Below, one piece after another: positions 20,701-26,198 of a stretch of DNA of 64,000 nt. A program made the position numbers and the translations under genes. Origin of the DNA: Bacillota bacterium (GTDB lineage Bacteria; Bacillota; Clostridia; Christensenellales; UBA3700); the NCBI GenBank assembly GCA_023396095.1, contig JAEWXG010000012.1, positions 124,001 through 188,000 on the forward strand, written 5' to 3'. A model generated the notes under the pieces. That model had not been told where the DNA came from. It searched no databases and saw nothing but the letters and a program-made list of their open reading frames with translations. Each line of letters starts with the position of its first letter. Position 1 is the first letter of the stretch.

Positions 20701-22420
20701 GAATATTAGCATTTAATCTAATATCACTTCTAATTTTTAATTTAAAGCCATGAACCCCAGCAGAAATAGTAAATGTCTTGTCGGACAAATTTTGTATTAG
20801 ATACTTAAAAGTATTTGTAGTTTTATATTGATTATACGCACTCTTTAAAGTTTCTTGTTCTACAGAAACTAATATACTACTTAATTTTGTTGTATATAGT
20901 TTTTCAATTGCTTCAACCGAAAGATTTTTGCCTTCTTCAGCAACTCCCAACATTGCATAGAATTTATTATTTAAATTATCAATGCTACCTACATTCTCAG
21001 CAATCTTATTGTGTAATAATTCTTTTTTCCTCTCTTCTGTTGCCAAATTATATGATCTCAATTCATTGGCATCAAAAAGCATTAACTCTGCAAGAGTAAT
21101 AGTTCTATCTTCTTTTGTTTGCAAATCAATTGCTAGTTGCAAATCAAGTTTTCCAAAATTAAATTCATTTCCATTATCAATTAACTCTTCAACATTATTG
21201 AATGCTGTTTCAATATCTTCCGGGAAGGAAATTTGAATGTCAGCAGCGTTTAAAGAATCTTCGATAAAAAATCTCGTATTAGACGTTCTAAATTCCAATT
21301 GTGTTTTTTCTGAAGATTCTTCACCTAAATATTTATCAAACACGGCTTTTTGTCTTGATTTACCAATCGATTCTATACTTCCATCTTTTGCTAAAACAAA
21401 GTAGAAGTTAGAATTATTTAGTGTTACAGGATAATGCTTTAAATCTTCTATAGTCAAACCTTTTGGAGGCTGGTTATTTTTCTCATCATATTTTTTAATA
21501 AATGCGTTTACAAGAGTATTTATACTTCCTATTTCATCTAGTTTATCTCCTAAAAGATTTTCAACTAGTTGAGGAACTTTAGCTATAACAGGAAGCATTG
21601 CATTAACAAATTTACCCAAATTAAATCCCATATCATATCTTGTTAACTCTGGGTTATCTGGAACTTGTGACACCTTAACTTCTGTATTGAAAATAATCGG
21701 GAAAATAACTGGTCCTATAAACTCTAACAATTTGATAGAATTTCCATCAACATTCAAAGTAATATCCCCTGACAATATATCAGAGGCAATTTTTCTAAAA
21801 TACTCATCAAATCCATAGCGGCTAAAATAATAATAAATCTTATTAAGTTGAACATCTGAAATATATAGAGGCTTTAATGTGCTACCAGCACCATTAAATA
21901 TTTTGAACAATAATTTTCCTTCTTTATAGTAAAATCCAAAAACACGTTGGTCAGGATCTAAAGATTTTGTTGAAAAGACTTCAATTGAAACTTCATTTTT
22001 GTCTGCTGTTAAATCATTCGGGTTGCTTGCATCTAATTCAAGTGAGGCTGTTGTTATTATTCGGGTTTGAGTAGTTTCTCCATTCTTATCTTCTTGAATT
22101 ATGGTTTCAACTTTTTGGTTCAGTTTGTTGTTCCCATTTTTCATAAAGTTTTCAACAACTGGCCCTTGTGAAATTTTTAAACCATTAAGCAATTTCTTAA
22201 AAGCATCATATGGCTTAATCGAATTAGCATCGATTGATTGCTTACTTTTATCAGCTGTTACATTTCCAGTAATCTCAACACCTTCTCCTAACAAAGATTT
22301 GTAAATTTCATTAGGGTCTGTTGACGCCTGTTTTTTGTTGCAAGCTGTCAATACAAACACTGACATTAAAACAACTAATAGAATTGATATTGCTACGAAA
22401 ATTTTAGATTTTTGTCTCAT
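5774..22420 (-). CDS. Giant repeat lipoprotein (5548 residues) with C-terminal membrane helix
   Basis: A single uninterrupted frame. The start is set at the ATG at 22420 because GGGGAGG lies 8 bases before it; the in-frame ATG 21 bases upstream has no SD. The signal peptide ends in LTAC (Cys27). Residues ~165-3560 contain about ten diverged copies of a unit of roughly 335-450 residues. Each has amphipathic strands and a recognisable xLYIDLxxLGxPKxKIxxIDLLxLI-like element, at about 165, 605, 1045, 1405, 1770, 2160, 2500, 2850, 3190 and 3525. Residues ~3590-3735 look like a carbohydrate-binding-type sheet domain. The rest is Ig-like and mixed sheet, with two MBG-like domains at about 5285-5475. 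A hydrophobic helix at ~5510-5530 and a Lys-rich tail end the protein. It should therefore be held in the membrane at both ends, with thousands of residues outside. The function is unknown; structural bridging, adhesion or lipid binding are all possible. Confidence 0.88.
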   Translation of the reverse strand: MRQKSKIFVAISILLVVLMSVFVLTACNKKQASTDPNEIYKSLLGEGVEITGNVTADKSKQSIDANSIKPYDAFKKLLNGLKISQGPVVENFMKNGNNKLNQKVETIIQEDKNGETTQTRIITTASLELDASNPNDLTADKNEVSIEVFSTKSLDPDQRVFGFYYKEGKLLFKIFNGAGSTLKPLYISDVQLNKIYYYFSRYGFDEYFRKIASDILSGDITLNVDGNSIKLLEFIGPVIFPIIFNTEVKVSQVPDNPELTRYDMGFNLGKFVNAMLPVIAKVPQLVENLLGDKLDEIGSINTLVNAFIKKYDEKNNQPPKGLTIEDLKHYPVTLNNSNFYFVLAKDGSIESIGKSRQKAVFDKYLGEESSEKTQLEFRTSNTRFFIEDSLNAADIQISFPEDIETAFNNVEELIDNGNEFNFGKLDLQLAIDLQTKEDRTITLAELMLFDANELRSYNLATEERKKELLHNKIAENVGSIDNLNNKFYAMLGVAEEGKNLSVEAIEKLYTTKLSSILVSVEQETLKSAYNQYKTTNTFKYLIQNLSDKTFTISAGVHGFKLKIRSDIRLNANIHKSTLSVELTDTSDNNLVLIGVYLLPSTSVGYSDVLLDLSGIGMPKVMIGSIDLKSLIYNPFLQKMSSFLRDLSSKGLIGFIMGMVAEKKNSGNQDVTKEDVQASLNNQNSASVKNLKLMILNDGKDKQVIFNEANKLQAIQSMAMGPNGDLKLLDYIAAIVNDSSIDGGMLNLVLSQENLSGVLRSIKNLSKDNNGTTGLMLGLINNLIDNSIKDIRLSVGVQGVQGEEQLESWSNIAGKLQISVAFQDDDESQPANTRVSLGIEKLQLFFYPGEDYKARMDIVKTARDNGEFLKLTELKKVIVSTKIRLLVQSGQAGNLELIQFLKNLSPELKDKLEKSEDVFFKGKPNHDFSLDITATEGFDLAIQISIELSARINALEDFGVTEEAFKNLASFAGLKVLFSKVSPEKLLKQINAKIQIDISKSINAVISGTQWRDNPEWDRYDGKPFLTLMYDSEVIQNNGNINGDGTLYIDFGDTTLPDLKQNVNLVQLINEKLKTLGAKEKSSNKEIVNDASGEIAGQENAGNITNTEEKKKEKAKIDAASMILGVIGGISFTSREFQITLANTALGVILKTALAGVKDSNGNPVVINEESLPKAKISFGMSYSTTGIGINLALTDILFSDTVNQTGGMKILLSISDLHIAVSTAESTNYVPDSEKDKYTSIDELVTEFNLDKIVNDYETSGGTKGKYVAVNLALRTNFILGNTNGDDFLHHSYQQLYDKLEELIQNANPDVINEETKKIFSNLSGYLHLDSPGRELIFNMYITGRVNISKLLSGVKKMQTKNVDPVVVAKAKSDGLKDVISSLNIAISLQFSISENQTMPDRMLTLYIDGDNLKVYGRLYTNLQLEGQTVNDSKLMINLSGDNWTAFERLFLAPKSDSSNSLSGNAAMAKADGEESVATNVLTAFKDYLTPLLNNLKGLMQGQNILGLLSAVRIGQQGIAIVTSAEVLRVIMEAVGIEDTDVGIDVILALGVNLFPKEGGLVGINLNAEVKNDEKTLFQVDIGIPYVGAGLDFSNISDDDPNKKARIDKMLPINQLGEERFLGMQFLNGRLSSYPDILKSGANNMRIGATLALNVDTTNPGEIVSSALKEVMENFGLNIPNLNSNFSMDKDEKLVLDFMIDIPLSKIANKIFNEIKKSEYSLEELKNPAVKEKLKNALVKGIIEALLNGAKIKIAIRIENPITHYTNNLLVVYYEGPSIGDFIFIQSSLLGIEENGLKINGAPKKIVPLIVDILSKKYYEESDGGVYYTSSNNTESIALELITKLLNRGASVDEQQPTVSTFVELINGKLSFRIKSILIQGLLQIFGVDLNGIALYRFVNTIGLDVEQKSNDTTWGVYVGITGIKDGQYTDSIRGKLELYNLFISIQKIGGELVPTQNATNISLTSLNPQYVSFKVQLGLGVSGSLSNIEWNPTINLLATILKYIDGVNITEENMNKIKTELLKFIGNKVNDSVSLDDKYALEISARINIQDIFRYFERLDIAKKEIVEVPGTYEYLKAQEKAKLSTNFQLSYASLGLTLKKKDRGEFKRLFGLIYDSNIYVNEMSNGQIIKVPHQGLIFRGSDPDTKVRNKDGDLVDFNFLSGEDIFLNFDNLGLDLISTINSAVVKSNKAKLTALNNDELVIGGNTNSSTTGNETNETKMTADEVISLLDKITSNIATINIVDKSTRAKYSDSIRALEESLNSGTLTAEAAEKIRVQIESLRKALNNGQTLSVATTYMNIQGLLLEIANRAASAAFLGDAIREFEEQNPGAELNCVKATANLAFPLNIELGLEFNKVGTQEPGFGISVSVGGIAINVDRTLREGIYDNQMIANLKPAKDLNLDLSTSINLYLKSPEYLFSPNLAFEADSPMSILSRLKTEIKMGSGFSDNPKHVKISVKARVNFGDIFDQVSARNYKSKVMLIIDVSGYESPIIIYTNLNDILIDLSAFNMPKFKITDLDLLTIIKGAIQSAIDQKEVSAAQSNASQSSSNTSSQSNGIDKLLKILGYIKEVDTENDDYTHIELEPNMLSALFRSLMKLESGLDDFTRIYLDLYKTTINYGYGFDVSGIHLGFERTLGGFTTPDGVTYAGGDFGMDVVIGRVPGFVDEEQVETKLGLYYVGDTSIIGQTVHFDINEDEYIPYHSLALKLRAETEIKFKSEGKPFMDIGGLLALVFNSLGKGYTQEDIQALQEDSAYTNVSSLFKVMNKLNTTNDISSVSGVYSKTDEGVETIFRGYLNADIPLSEIFTTTSVNNSKLKIQLLVVEDSANSETNTVEQRTVLNILYSQEDKMLAVEFPILGISGVKLENFDLLGLIKGNLKVQQFIESLAEMSTSAKATSAQKMAKDETKGAGQAVLRVSVLQEGIDLSINSSVISLILEVIENKLIEDVNNAVSEADKKAAQDKKEMFGYIKDAIPTMSEIALKYVRPNNSQTGGESGKAEIKIVVEQGVKNETGVMTVELTAFLNNRPGTAFKVIDSCNAKKPEYATFYDQDPIQEIEDNKLSKFSSLSFDKLMSIVNGAPFAANLPIRKIDLGFDATLDIKLTNDSNSIIKKLFEILDKELLKTTNYESGFIINEGKEYNFKLEARAILDFDSPTAFKNNSGVKLVVKDNEQVIMAITYIAKDNAIYIDLEKLGLMKIKMTGINLLAIMGPTLFPENASFITRMAMSGATPEEIADYNKIRTELDIRSELINNASGAVSGIRTKVVVKINDTFIKKFIERIAYKKINDLLVANSADYNPGTQQFNDPENQKVLDAQNKLLEYLNNFSFNDIMLAFAVKTELNGTTLESGIDFVKLVIDLENKKDGGRIYNTEDFANSNQTTVPSKGYIKLEAKNFKFREFIGNNGIYTNINDIIPTQAEAGEYAALSMGDLKALAIAKDKTNLRALIFNVIQLITGADGADFLNLSITNNSSYNGDTSKRSLFVKAKRDNTEFTRTVGAQGSVKSGIKVVINGPDGSDVNAYLSVDQIIIKINSLPGTTGVVSGLMPIITGLRIGLGPMLRDKLGAAFNPQEEVTTTPDDPIIEDQGEFEKYTYSPGHGINSQLAIGDDGNLLRFLWSGYNYHYTKMIPISQLEKITIEGGQWQASHNKDMYLAFWDKEGKYIGYHKEGSRTYYLQNGTVITKEWLQNNVQSISGGSSYNANNIGFLTIYDWVEGNQDLKKLTIVLKKKKATPPNVKNEDGKVDISKIIKSIQINAKDPQIIKFADNSVIGSANDTSIVVNLVPTFVTELINFANGSLFKLMGYPVAAGGDDSKMVVNTISAFVLSMITSLNGSAMQFSNQVENILPAVVKLVKAVFPLPSVQNGRVVEEAYAKVLLEKPTSGSSKIFRAIQIKITTSASGGGNEETIEVLLDNNGGIKIDKVTSATQISVLNPEGTIESDIYSATAISKTMADMNLPQTTTATIQNKYSSYGHTSHKMDIAWVQDESQGAIVLDPTQETTEANNNYLVYKPYVTDVEVSTNSTVKIKLGKNAVRKANIKDGKFEVYVKINEVWEVFDYSKFQNILPGQRKLVINPYIASITDIGIQMVNGNNELVDGKTEVEIGGATKKLYVFSAQGASTKFNFDISMIPQKINDYFDESSNLKNGKFSLTYGNGIVKNVMLEIPYTLSAISLDEEKIIQGLRDYLKEITKTEISGGQFSYNDPSKWNAGLIVKLQSKKALANKIQFIGDPYGSDYKFSGSAFLPLRVTIENIDVEYLDDGSIVTPGLTNTIGTDIVENVILGLYVPPYRPVRIHLKNVIVTASATLNDKETAEIGEFKLLETLKLDLYPPYDVKKYSSLNQSLSQSMSGAGYAVATNRVFTMNAIYSQPMSGINYASGVNELNSFVSEQSMSKAGGTKKQIPISFKADTKTLSDLYSSDPIFTKQLKASDVTTLMRFDADDLESKILGTINDNKLAMWITKIGNSSVSGDNADDRINSINTILQSDEFKNGEEVLTYEQLKNIIKCTVQFQLMSAIKNEYEEGKYYYVFRNTDNGKISIKFTFNNDSSSPFIVSKDADESVNPINKIVQADVEFTAPKATKWNQLVGTGYAADSIDIFYRNTINGFRKVESGKDQALENITKINGASADIANIKQYFTIIGTEEKGFDSFSDVNIDWTTWDSTMTYPEGTNTFARIIKEKSNGYFNFSMTDGTGTYRTNELNKLLAYSMSFELFKNSFNSDGTRLAITTLPGTIKFDKGKLTFIDEKDVELKDLLGINETSYYLTSYNTKQDFINALTTFKVGDYTFNRYILRMKSLANYEFANNGWAEDDFDEEKIRLLSGNDLITFKSKYDAKEKFITSRLGAVSVFVFKNESNPNFATLNDGTSGQLRLQVTNKGAVKFMTLGDNLVVNTKLNVDKAAQVNNGDNFDVSTLKIKANIVKGQLNLYAVSRTSTGDTRVLMSEYSDNLVAVDTYLSNKQEIFGAIELTPVYDWGLDAWEKDVLGNYVVKKSGEDLDGYQISSFALKYGDENITANFDIKFSTELKQGVDWNGDTVPEQLKFTIMPKTINISVVLPEDRVIKLPYLSKQPSYQIEGYYDKYFEVIPKVLVNGSSDLSKLQYGMQYPAELDLSTIILKSNVTLTPEQEDVIKKNFIFVNKTQESPWYISVVKRKVYLDYKDVATTYSNEVISLEDILILSDKDKGRIFDEYLAYDKLFKVFKLTINGIKVDLNVPSAYQRDGEGNVYINALRINNLGAGTHVVTVDINKTLLANEPFEIVKGNKAEVNISVSKKAIKIRIGRMLKYYGQDIDTDKIPITFVGGGLVEWNEYEAFGDEIKVVPYKDTISALGLKYYWKEDVGMQMITLTDSESDNYEIDVDETNQYPGEMDIRKTIIRLHFKAKMSKYISQDDPEVDPLELIFLGNDVLKAIEEEDEAKLDELYEQGWFEIELNSDVFSGQLVRKPGEKKGEYRYSLGTLSVDTTKYELVFVDSDGKVLANGIEGDKNAALVIINNPKALAPQSVKLLMTFVSIISIAVIGLGIMVRIKTKKIKKANTNNKEAQ

Positions 22421-22465
22421 AATAGCCTCCCCGAAAGACATTAACCTTAATTAATATGTATATAT

Positions 22466-22493
22466 ATTTTATCAAGAAAAAAAATTAAGTCAA
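22466..22493 (-). promoter_or_regulatory. Promoter of the giant lipoprotein gene
   Basis: On the minus strand, TTGACT (22493-22488) and TAAAAT (22471-22466) are 16 bases apart, about 46 bases before the chosen ATG at 22420. This supports that start codon and a short leader. No operator or riboswitch-like structure is apparent in 22494-22639. Confidence 0.65.
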
Positions 22494-22639
22494 TTTTACA
22501 ATGTAAATTTTTTAACCTAACTAATCTTGCTTCTTTTAAAAATTCAGCCCAAAATAAGACTTTTTAAGCGCTTTTAATTGTAAAAAATGTGTAAAGATTG
22601 TAAAAAAAGATGAAAAAAATTTTTTGAAAATTCTATCAT

Positions 22640-23464
22640 TTAAGCATAAAAAGCTTTTGCTAGAATACCAATTTTAACATTCTCGTTGACTATAACAAAT
22701 TTCCCGTTTTCTATTTTCCCATAATCGTCTATAATATCAATTTTAAATGCAATTTTGGCAAATAGATACTTTTGAGGAGTTCCTCTCGGATTCCCATTGT
22801 CATCAACAAATTGAAGTTCAACATAATTTCCTTGTATCCTATATGTACCTAATAATTTATCATAAACATCTTCATTGGTTGTATTTTTAGCAAATACTTT
22901 TCCTTGCTCAAAAAGTGCGACATTTGAACTAGAATTCCCCGAAGGAATAACATAATATCCCTCAATAGTAGTTAAACTTTCATTGCTTTTTTGTATTCTA
23001 ATTGCAGTTATATGCTCATTTTTAATTAGATAGTTTTCGAATTTTGTAATCTCTGTATAATTTTCTTGCAAAGATTTTGCTAATGCCTGCAATGCAGATT
23101 TAATCGCAGGATTGTTTTCTTTCTCAATCAAATTGTTTATATTTTTTAAGTTATTATTTAGAATGGATGCATCATATGTCATGTACAATACATTGTTTTT
23201 CTTGTCATAATTATAGTTCCCATGATTTACTGAACCACTCTCCTGACTATAAATTTCTTGAAATCTTTTTTCGTTTTCAAACTTGATATACATATTAGAT
23301 TTTTCAAACATCTGCTGAGAATCATTAAAGGTGTATAAAAAGTACTTATGTCTTATCCTTAAATTAATTGTTGAACACGACAAAAAAGTCGCTACAACAA
23401 ATATGGCAACAAAAAAAACACATATGAGCCTCATCGTTGCAGAATTTTTTATTTTTTCTTTCAT
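22640..23464 (-). CDS. Hypothetical lipoprotein (274 residues)
   Basis: I do not recognise the family. A charged N-terminus, a hydrophobic stretch and lipobox FLSC (Cys30) mark it as a lipoprotein. The mature part has strand-rich C-terminal segments (IEGYYVIPSG, GTYRIQGNYVELQFVDDNGN, YLFAKIAFKIDIID) that look like a small barrel or lipocalin-like sheet; this is only a shape impression. It is a single gene divergent from degV. The ATG at 23464 has no SD, and its predicted transcription start falls at or next to the ATG; the alternative ATG at 23434 also lacks an SD. Confidence 0.72.
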   Translation of the reverse strand: MKEKIKNSATMRLICVFFVAIFVVATFLSCSTINLRIRHKYFLYTFNDSQQMFEKSNMYIKFENEKRFQEIYSQESGSVNHGNYNYDKKNNVLYMTYDASILNNNLKNINNLIEKENNPAIKSALQALAKSLQENYTEITKFENYLIKNEHITAIRIQKSNESLTTIEGYYVIPSGNSSSNVALFEQGKVFAKNTTNEDVYDKLLGTYRIQGNYVELQFVDDNGNPRGTPQKYLFAKIAFKIDIIDDYGKIENGKFVIVNENVKIGILAKAFYA

Positions 23465-23470
23465 ACTACT

Positions 23471-23499
23471 AATATATCCATTTTGTTTTCTAATGTCAA
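23471..23499 (-). promoter_or_regulatory. Promoter of the small lipoprotein gene
   Basis: On the minus strand, a perfect TTGACA (23499-23494), 17-base spacer and TATATT (23476-23471). Transcription would begin about 7 bases past the -10, that is at about 23464, the first base of the annotated ATG. Confidence 0.65.
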
Positions 23500-23551
23500 T
23501 TATTCAAAAATATGCACTTATTACGATACATATAGCATATTTTTTTAAAAA

Positions 23552-23580
23552 TTGACATTTACGGCTTTGTTATTTAAAAT
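23552..23580 (+). promoter_or_regulatory. Promoter of degV
   Basis: TTGACA at 23552-23557, 17 bases, then TAAAAT at 23575-23580, 42 bases before the degV ATG. A strong SD (AAAGGAG, 23611-23617) follows. Confidence 0.75.
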
Positions 23581-23622
23581 TAAATAGAAGACAAACTCTA
23601 GTATGTTTGTAAAGGAGTTTTT

Positions 23623-24498
23623 ATGAGTTATTATATAACTACTGATTCTTGTAGCGATGTTTCAAAGCATTTTATTGAAAAATTTGGTTCTAAAAATTTT
23701 GCTATTGCGCCCATAACTTATGTTGTTAATGGGCAATTGTATGATATTGAAAATACAAAACTTGATGAGAAAACTTTTTACAATATGATGCGAGACAACG
23801 CGACTATTTCAACATCCCTAATTAATACATTTAGCGCGGAAATTTTCTTTAAAGGTATATTAGAGCAAGGATTTGATATAATTCACCTTTCTTTTTCTTC
23901 TGGAATCAGTGGAACATTTGAGTCAGTAACAGTTGCGGCAAATAATCTTAAAAAAGAGTTTCCTGATAGAAAAATCGTTGTTATTGATAGTAAATTAGCC
24001 AGTCTTGGTTTAGGTTTATTATTTTATTACACTTTGAAAAAAAGAGACTCTGGCGCTTCTTTTGAGCAGTGTGCAGAATACGCAACCAATCTATCAAGTA
24101 AAATTAATGCTATTTTTATTGTTGACGACCTAAAACATTTGCAAAAAACGGGCCGTGTTTCGAAAGCCGAAGCCTTCATAGGAACCGCATTGCAAATTAA
24201 GCCAATTTTACATATGGATGATGCCGGAAAGCTTATCCCTGTATTTAAAACGGTATCTAAGAAAAAAGCACTTAAACTTCTTGCTGAAAAAACCAATGAA
24301 AAAATTTCAATTAAAGAAAATGAAATGATTTTCATCTCGCATGGGGATTCAGAAGAGGATGCAAAATATCTCTCAAATTATATCAATGATACTCTTAAAC
24401 TTGATTGCTTTATTGATTATATCTCACCAACCATAGGAGCACATTCTGGCCCTGGAACAATTGCTATATTCTTCATTGCTCAATCAAGAGCGCTATAG
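23623..24498 (+). CDS. DegV family fatty-acid-binding protein
   Basis: A 291-residue protein with the full DegV layout: N-terminal TTDSCSDVS, the lipid-head-group loop SSGISGTFES in the middle, and the C-terminal IGAHSGPGT signature. Proteins of this family (FakB in staphylococci) bind a free fatty acid and present it to the kinase FakA for phosphorylation, feeding exogenous fatty acids into phospholipids. It is soluble with no signal peptide. It is a single gene with its own sigma-A promoter, strong SD and terminator; no fakA is in the window. Family assignment is firm, but the bound lipid is not known. Confidence 0.95.
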   Translation: MSYYITTDSCSDVSKHFIEKFGSKNFAIAPITYVVNGQLYDIENTKLDEKTFYNMMRDNATISTSLINTFSAEIFFKGILEQGFDIIHLSFSSGISGTFESVTVAANNLKKEFPDRKIVVIDSKLASLGLGLLFYYTLKKRDSGASFEQCAEYATNLSSKINAIFIVDDLKHLQKTGRVSKAEAFIGTALQIKPILHMDDAGKLIPVFKTVSKKKALKLLAEKTNEKISIKENEMIFISHGDSEEDAKYLSNYINDTLKLDCFIDYISPTIGAHSGPGTIAIFFIAQSRAL

Positions 24499-24533
24499 TA
24501 TCACGGCAAATATTATTATGATAATTATATTAT

Positions 24534-24566
24534 AAAAAGCCATATAATTTAAAAAATGGCTTTTTT
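24534..24566 (+). terminator. Intrinsic terminator after degV
   Basis: AAAAAGCCAT (24534-24543), a 12-base loop, then ATGGCTTTTTT. A 10-base stem followed by a T run, 35 bases after the degV stop. Confidence 0.85.
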
Positions 24567-24710
24567 AATTACATTAAATAAAATATTAAATTTTCTAAAT
24601 TAGGTGAAATATAATAATATAATAACAAAATTGTTCTCGCCTAGAAAAATTAATACGATATTTGAGGAATGACATTGAATATTTTTAACTTAATAAAATA
24701 TATTTAAAAT

Positions 24711-25355
24711 TTAGTTGTTACTTTCATCTTTATCGTTGGGTTTTATAGCATTTGCTTTTCTTGATTTAACAACCGCTTTAATGATATAAACTGTAATTAA
24801 AATAAATATGCAAACAAATAGCCCCCATAAAATATAATCGACATACTCTTTAAACAACAATGACAATCCTGTCATTAATAAAACAGCTACAATATTACCA
24901 CACGCAATTGATAACAACGCTTTAAAATACGGTAATCCTAAAAACGATGCAACAGCAGAACCAGACCAAGTTCCTGTAACAGGAATTGGGACTGCAACAA
25001 ATAAAAACAAACCTACTAATTGTTTCATTTTTCTTTTTTCTATAATGTTCGATTCAATTTTATTATTTATTTTGTTTGCTTTTTCAGTAAACAAATTTTC
25101 AATAGCAAGCGCTAATTTTGAAAAAATTTTAATTTTTTTCAAAACCTTCAATATAGGGATCAATAGCAATAAAACTATAGGTACTATTAAGGTACTACCT
25201 ATCCAAGTATATAACATGATTGCCCAATTTTGCATTCCAAAAGCAACAGCCACAGGAATAGCTCCCCGGACCTCAATCATAGGGATCATAGAAATTAAAA
25301 TTACAACCAGTCTTGGATCTACATCTTTAAAAAAATTAACTATTGATTCCGTCAA
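24711..25355 (-). CDS. Small multidrug export family (COG2426) membrane protein
   Basis: A 214-residue integral membrane protein. It has the two family signatures: MIEVRGAIPVAVAFG near residue 20 and PIPVTGTWSGS near residue 125, the second preceding a helix. About four to five hydrophobic segments are visible and the tail is Lys-rich. The family is named putative small multidrug export protein, but its substrate is not established, so that name should not be read as function. The start is TTG at 25355 with AGGTG seven bases upstream; the next Met (residue 18) would cut into the first helix. Confidence 0.88.
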   Translation of the reverse strand: MTESIVNFFKDVDPRLVVILISMIPMIEVRGAIPVAVAFGMQNWAIMLYTWIGSTLIVPIVLLLLIPILKVLKKIKIFSKLALAIENLFTEKANKINNKIESNIIEKRKMKQLVGLFLFVAVPIPVTGTWSGSAVASFLGLPYFKALLSIACGNIVAVLLMTGLSLLFKEYVDYILWGLFVCIFILITVYIIKAVVKSRKANAIKPNDKDESNN

Positions 25356-25390
25356 AATTCACACCTATAAATTGCAAAGATATGCAATTT

Positions 25391-25419
25391 TTGTTAATAT
25401 ATTCTAGCAAAATTATATT
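25391..25419 (+). promoter_or_regulatory. Promoter of the ttcA-like gene
   Basis: TTGTTA (25391-25396), 17 bases, TATATT (25414-25419), ending 15 bases before the ATG, with GAGG at 25427-25430 as SD. Confidence 0.6.
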
Positions 25420-25434
25420 ATTCTTTGAGGTATC

Positions 25435-26160
25435 ATGCAACAGGTATTAAGTTTAATGCGTCAAGCCATAGAAAAATATGGAATGATTAATGATGGTGAT
25501 AAAATTTGTGTCGGCATTTCCGGAGGCAAAGACAGTATGCTTCTTGCTACAGCCTTAAAATCATTTCAGCGCTTTTCTCCTAAAAAATTTGAACTAATAG
25601 CTATTAATATTGATATGGGTTTCAAAAATTTAAATATTGAAGAGCTAAATGCAATTATAAATCATTTTAAAAATATTGATTTAGAATTTATTTCAGAAAA
25701 AACTGACATTGCTGAAATCATTTTTAATATCAGAAAAGAAAAAAATCCTTGTTCATTGTGCTCTAAAATGCGTCGTGGCGCATTAAACACAATTGCCATA
25801 AAATATGGTTGCAATAAAATAGCACTTGGACACCACGCGGACGATATTATCGAAACATTTTATTTAAGTCTTTTTCAAGAAGGGCGACTATCAACATTTA
25901 TGCCCACATCTTATATGGATAGATCTAAAATTGAACTAATCAGACCATTCATATTTATGGAAGAAAAAGAAATCAATTGGGCAGTTAAAAGACTCTCTAT
26001 ACCAATTTTACACAATCCTTGCCCTGCCGACAAACACACAAAAAGGCAAGATATGAAACTTTTAATAAATGAATTAAACGAACGTTTCCCTGATTCAAAA
26101 AAATTAACATTAAGAGCAATTTACAACCCTGAAAGAAATAATTTGTGGCCAAAAAAATAA
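25435..26160 (+). CDS. TtcA/TilS-family PP-loop ATPase, probable tRNA thiolation enzyme
   Basis: A 241-residue PP-loop ATPase with the signature SGGKDS at 29-34. It has a CxxC pair (Cys106, Cys109 in NPCSLCSKMRRG), GHHADDIIET at 132-141 and a third cysteine, Cys196 (NPCPADK). Two cysteines in CxxC plus a distal third are the ligands of the [4Fe-4S] cluster in TtcA, which makes 2-thiocytidine at tRNA position 32; related cluster enzymes thiolate other tRNA bases. It is soluble and cytoplasmic, with the usual length for the short Gram-positive form. It is a single gene with its own promoter and terminator. The exact tRNA position modified cannot be read from sequence. Confidence 0.9.
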   Translation: MQQVLSLMRQAIEKYGMINDGDKICVGISGGKDSMLLATALKSFQRFSPKKFELIAINIDMGFKNLNIEELNAIINHFKNIDLEFISEKTDIAEIIFNIRKEKNPCSLCSKMRRGALNTIAIKYGCNKIALGHHADDIIETFYLSLFQEGRLSTFMPTSYMDRSKIELIRPFIFMEEKEINWAVKRLSIPILHNPCPADKHTKRQDMKLLINELNERFPDSKKLTLRAIYNPERNNLWPKK

Positions 26161-26185
26161 CCCAGGCAACCTGAGTCATTTTTTT
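26160..26185. terminator. Bidirectional terminator between convergent genes
   Basis: CCCAGG-CAA-CCTGAG hairpin with a T run on the plus strand (26179-26185). The A run on its other side, upstream in plus-strand terms, serves as a T run for the minus-strand surface-protein gene ending at 26199. Confidence 0.65.
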
Positions 26186-26198
26186 ATCATTGCGATTT

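Noticed and set aside
22421..22441. Seven-codon N-terminal extension of the giant lipoprotein
   Set aside because: The upstream ATG has no SD, whereas GGGGAGG sits 8 bases before the next ATG, and the signal peptide is standard from there.
22556..22580. TTTTTAAGCGCTTTTAA palindrome upstream of the giant gene as an operator
   Set aside because: A single short A/T-flanked copy some 70 bases upstream of the -35; too weak to call.
24711..25355. Naming the COG2426 protein as a drug exporter
   Set aside because: The family name is historical; nothing in the sequence shows drug transport.
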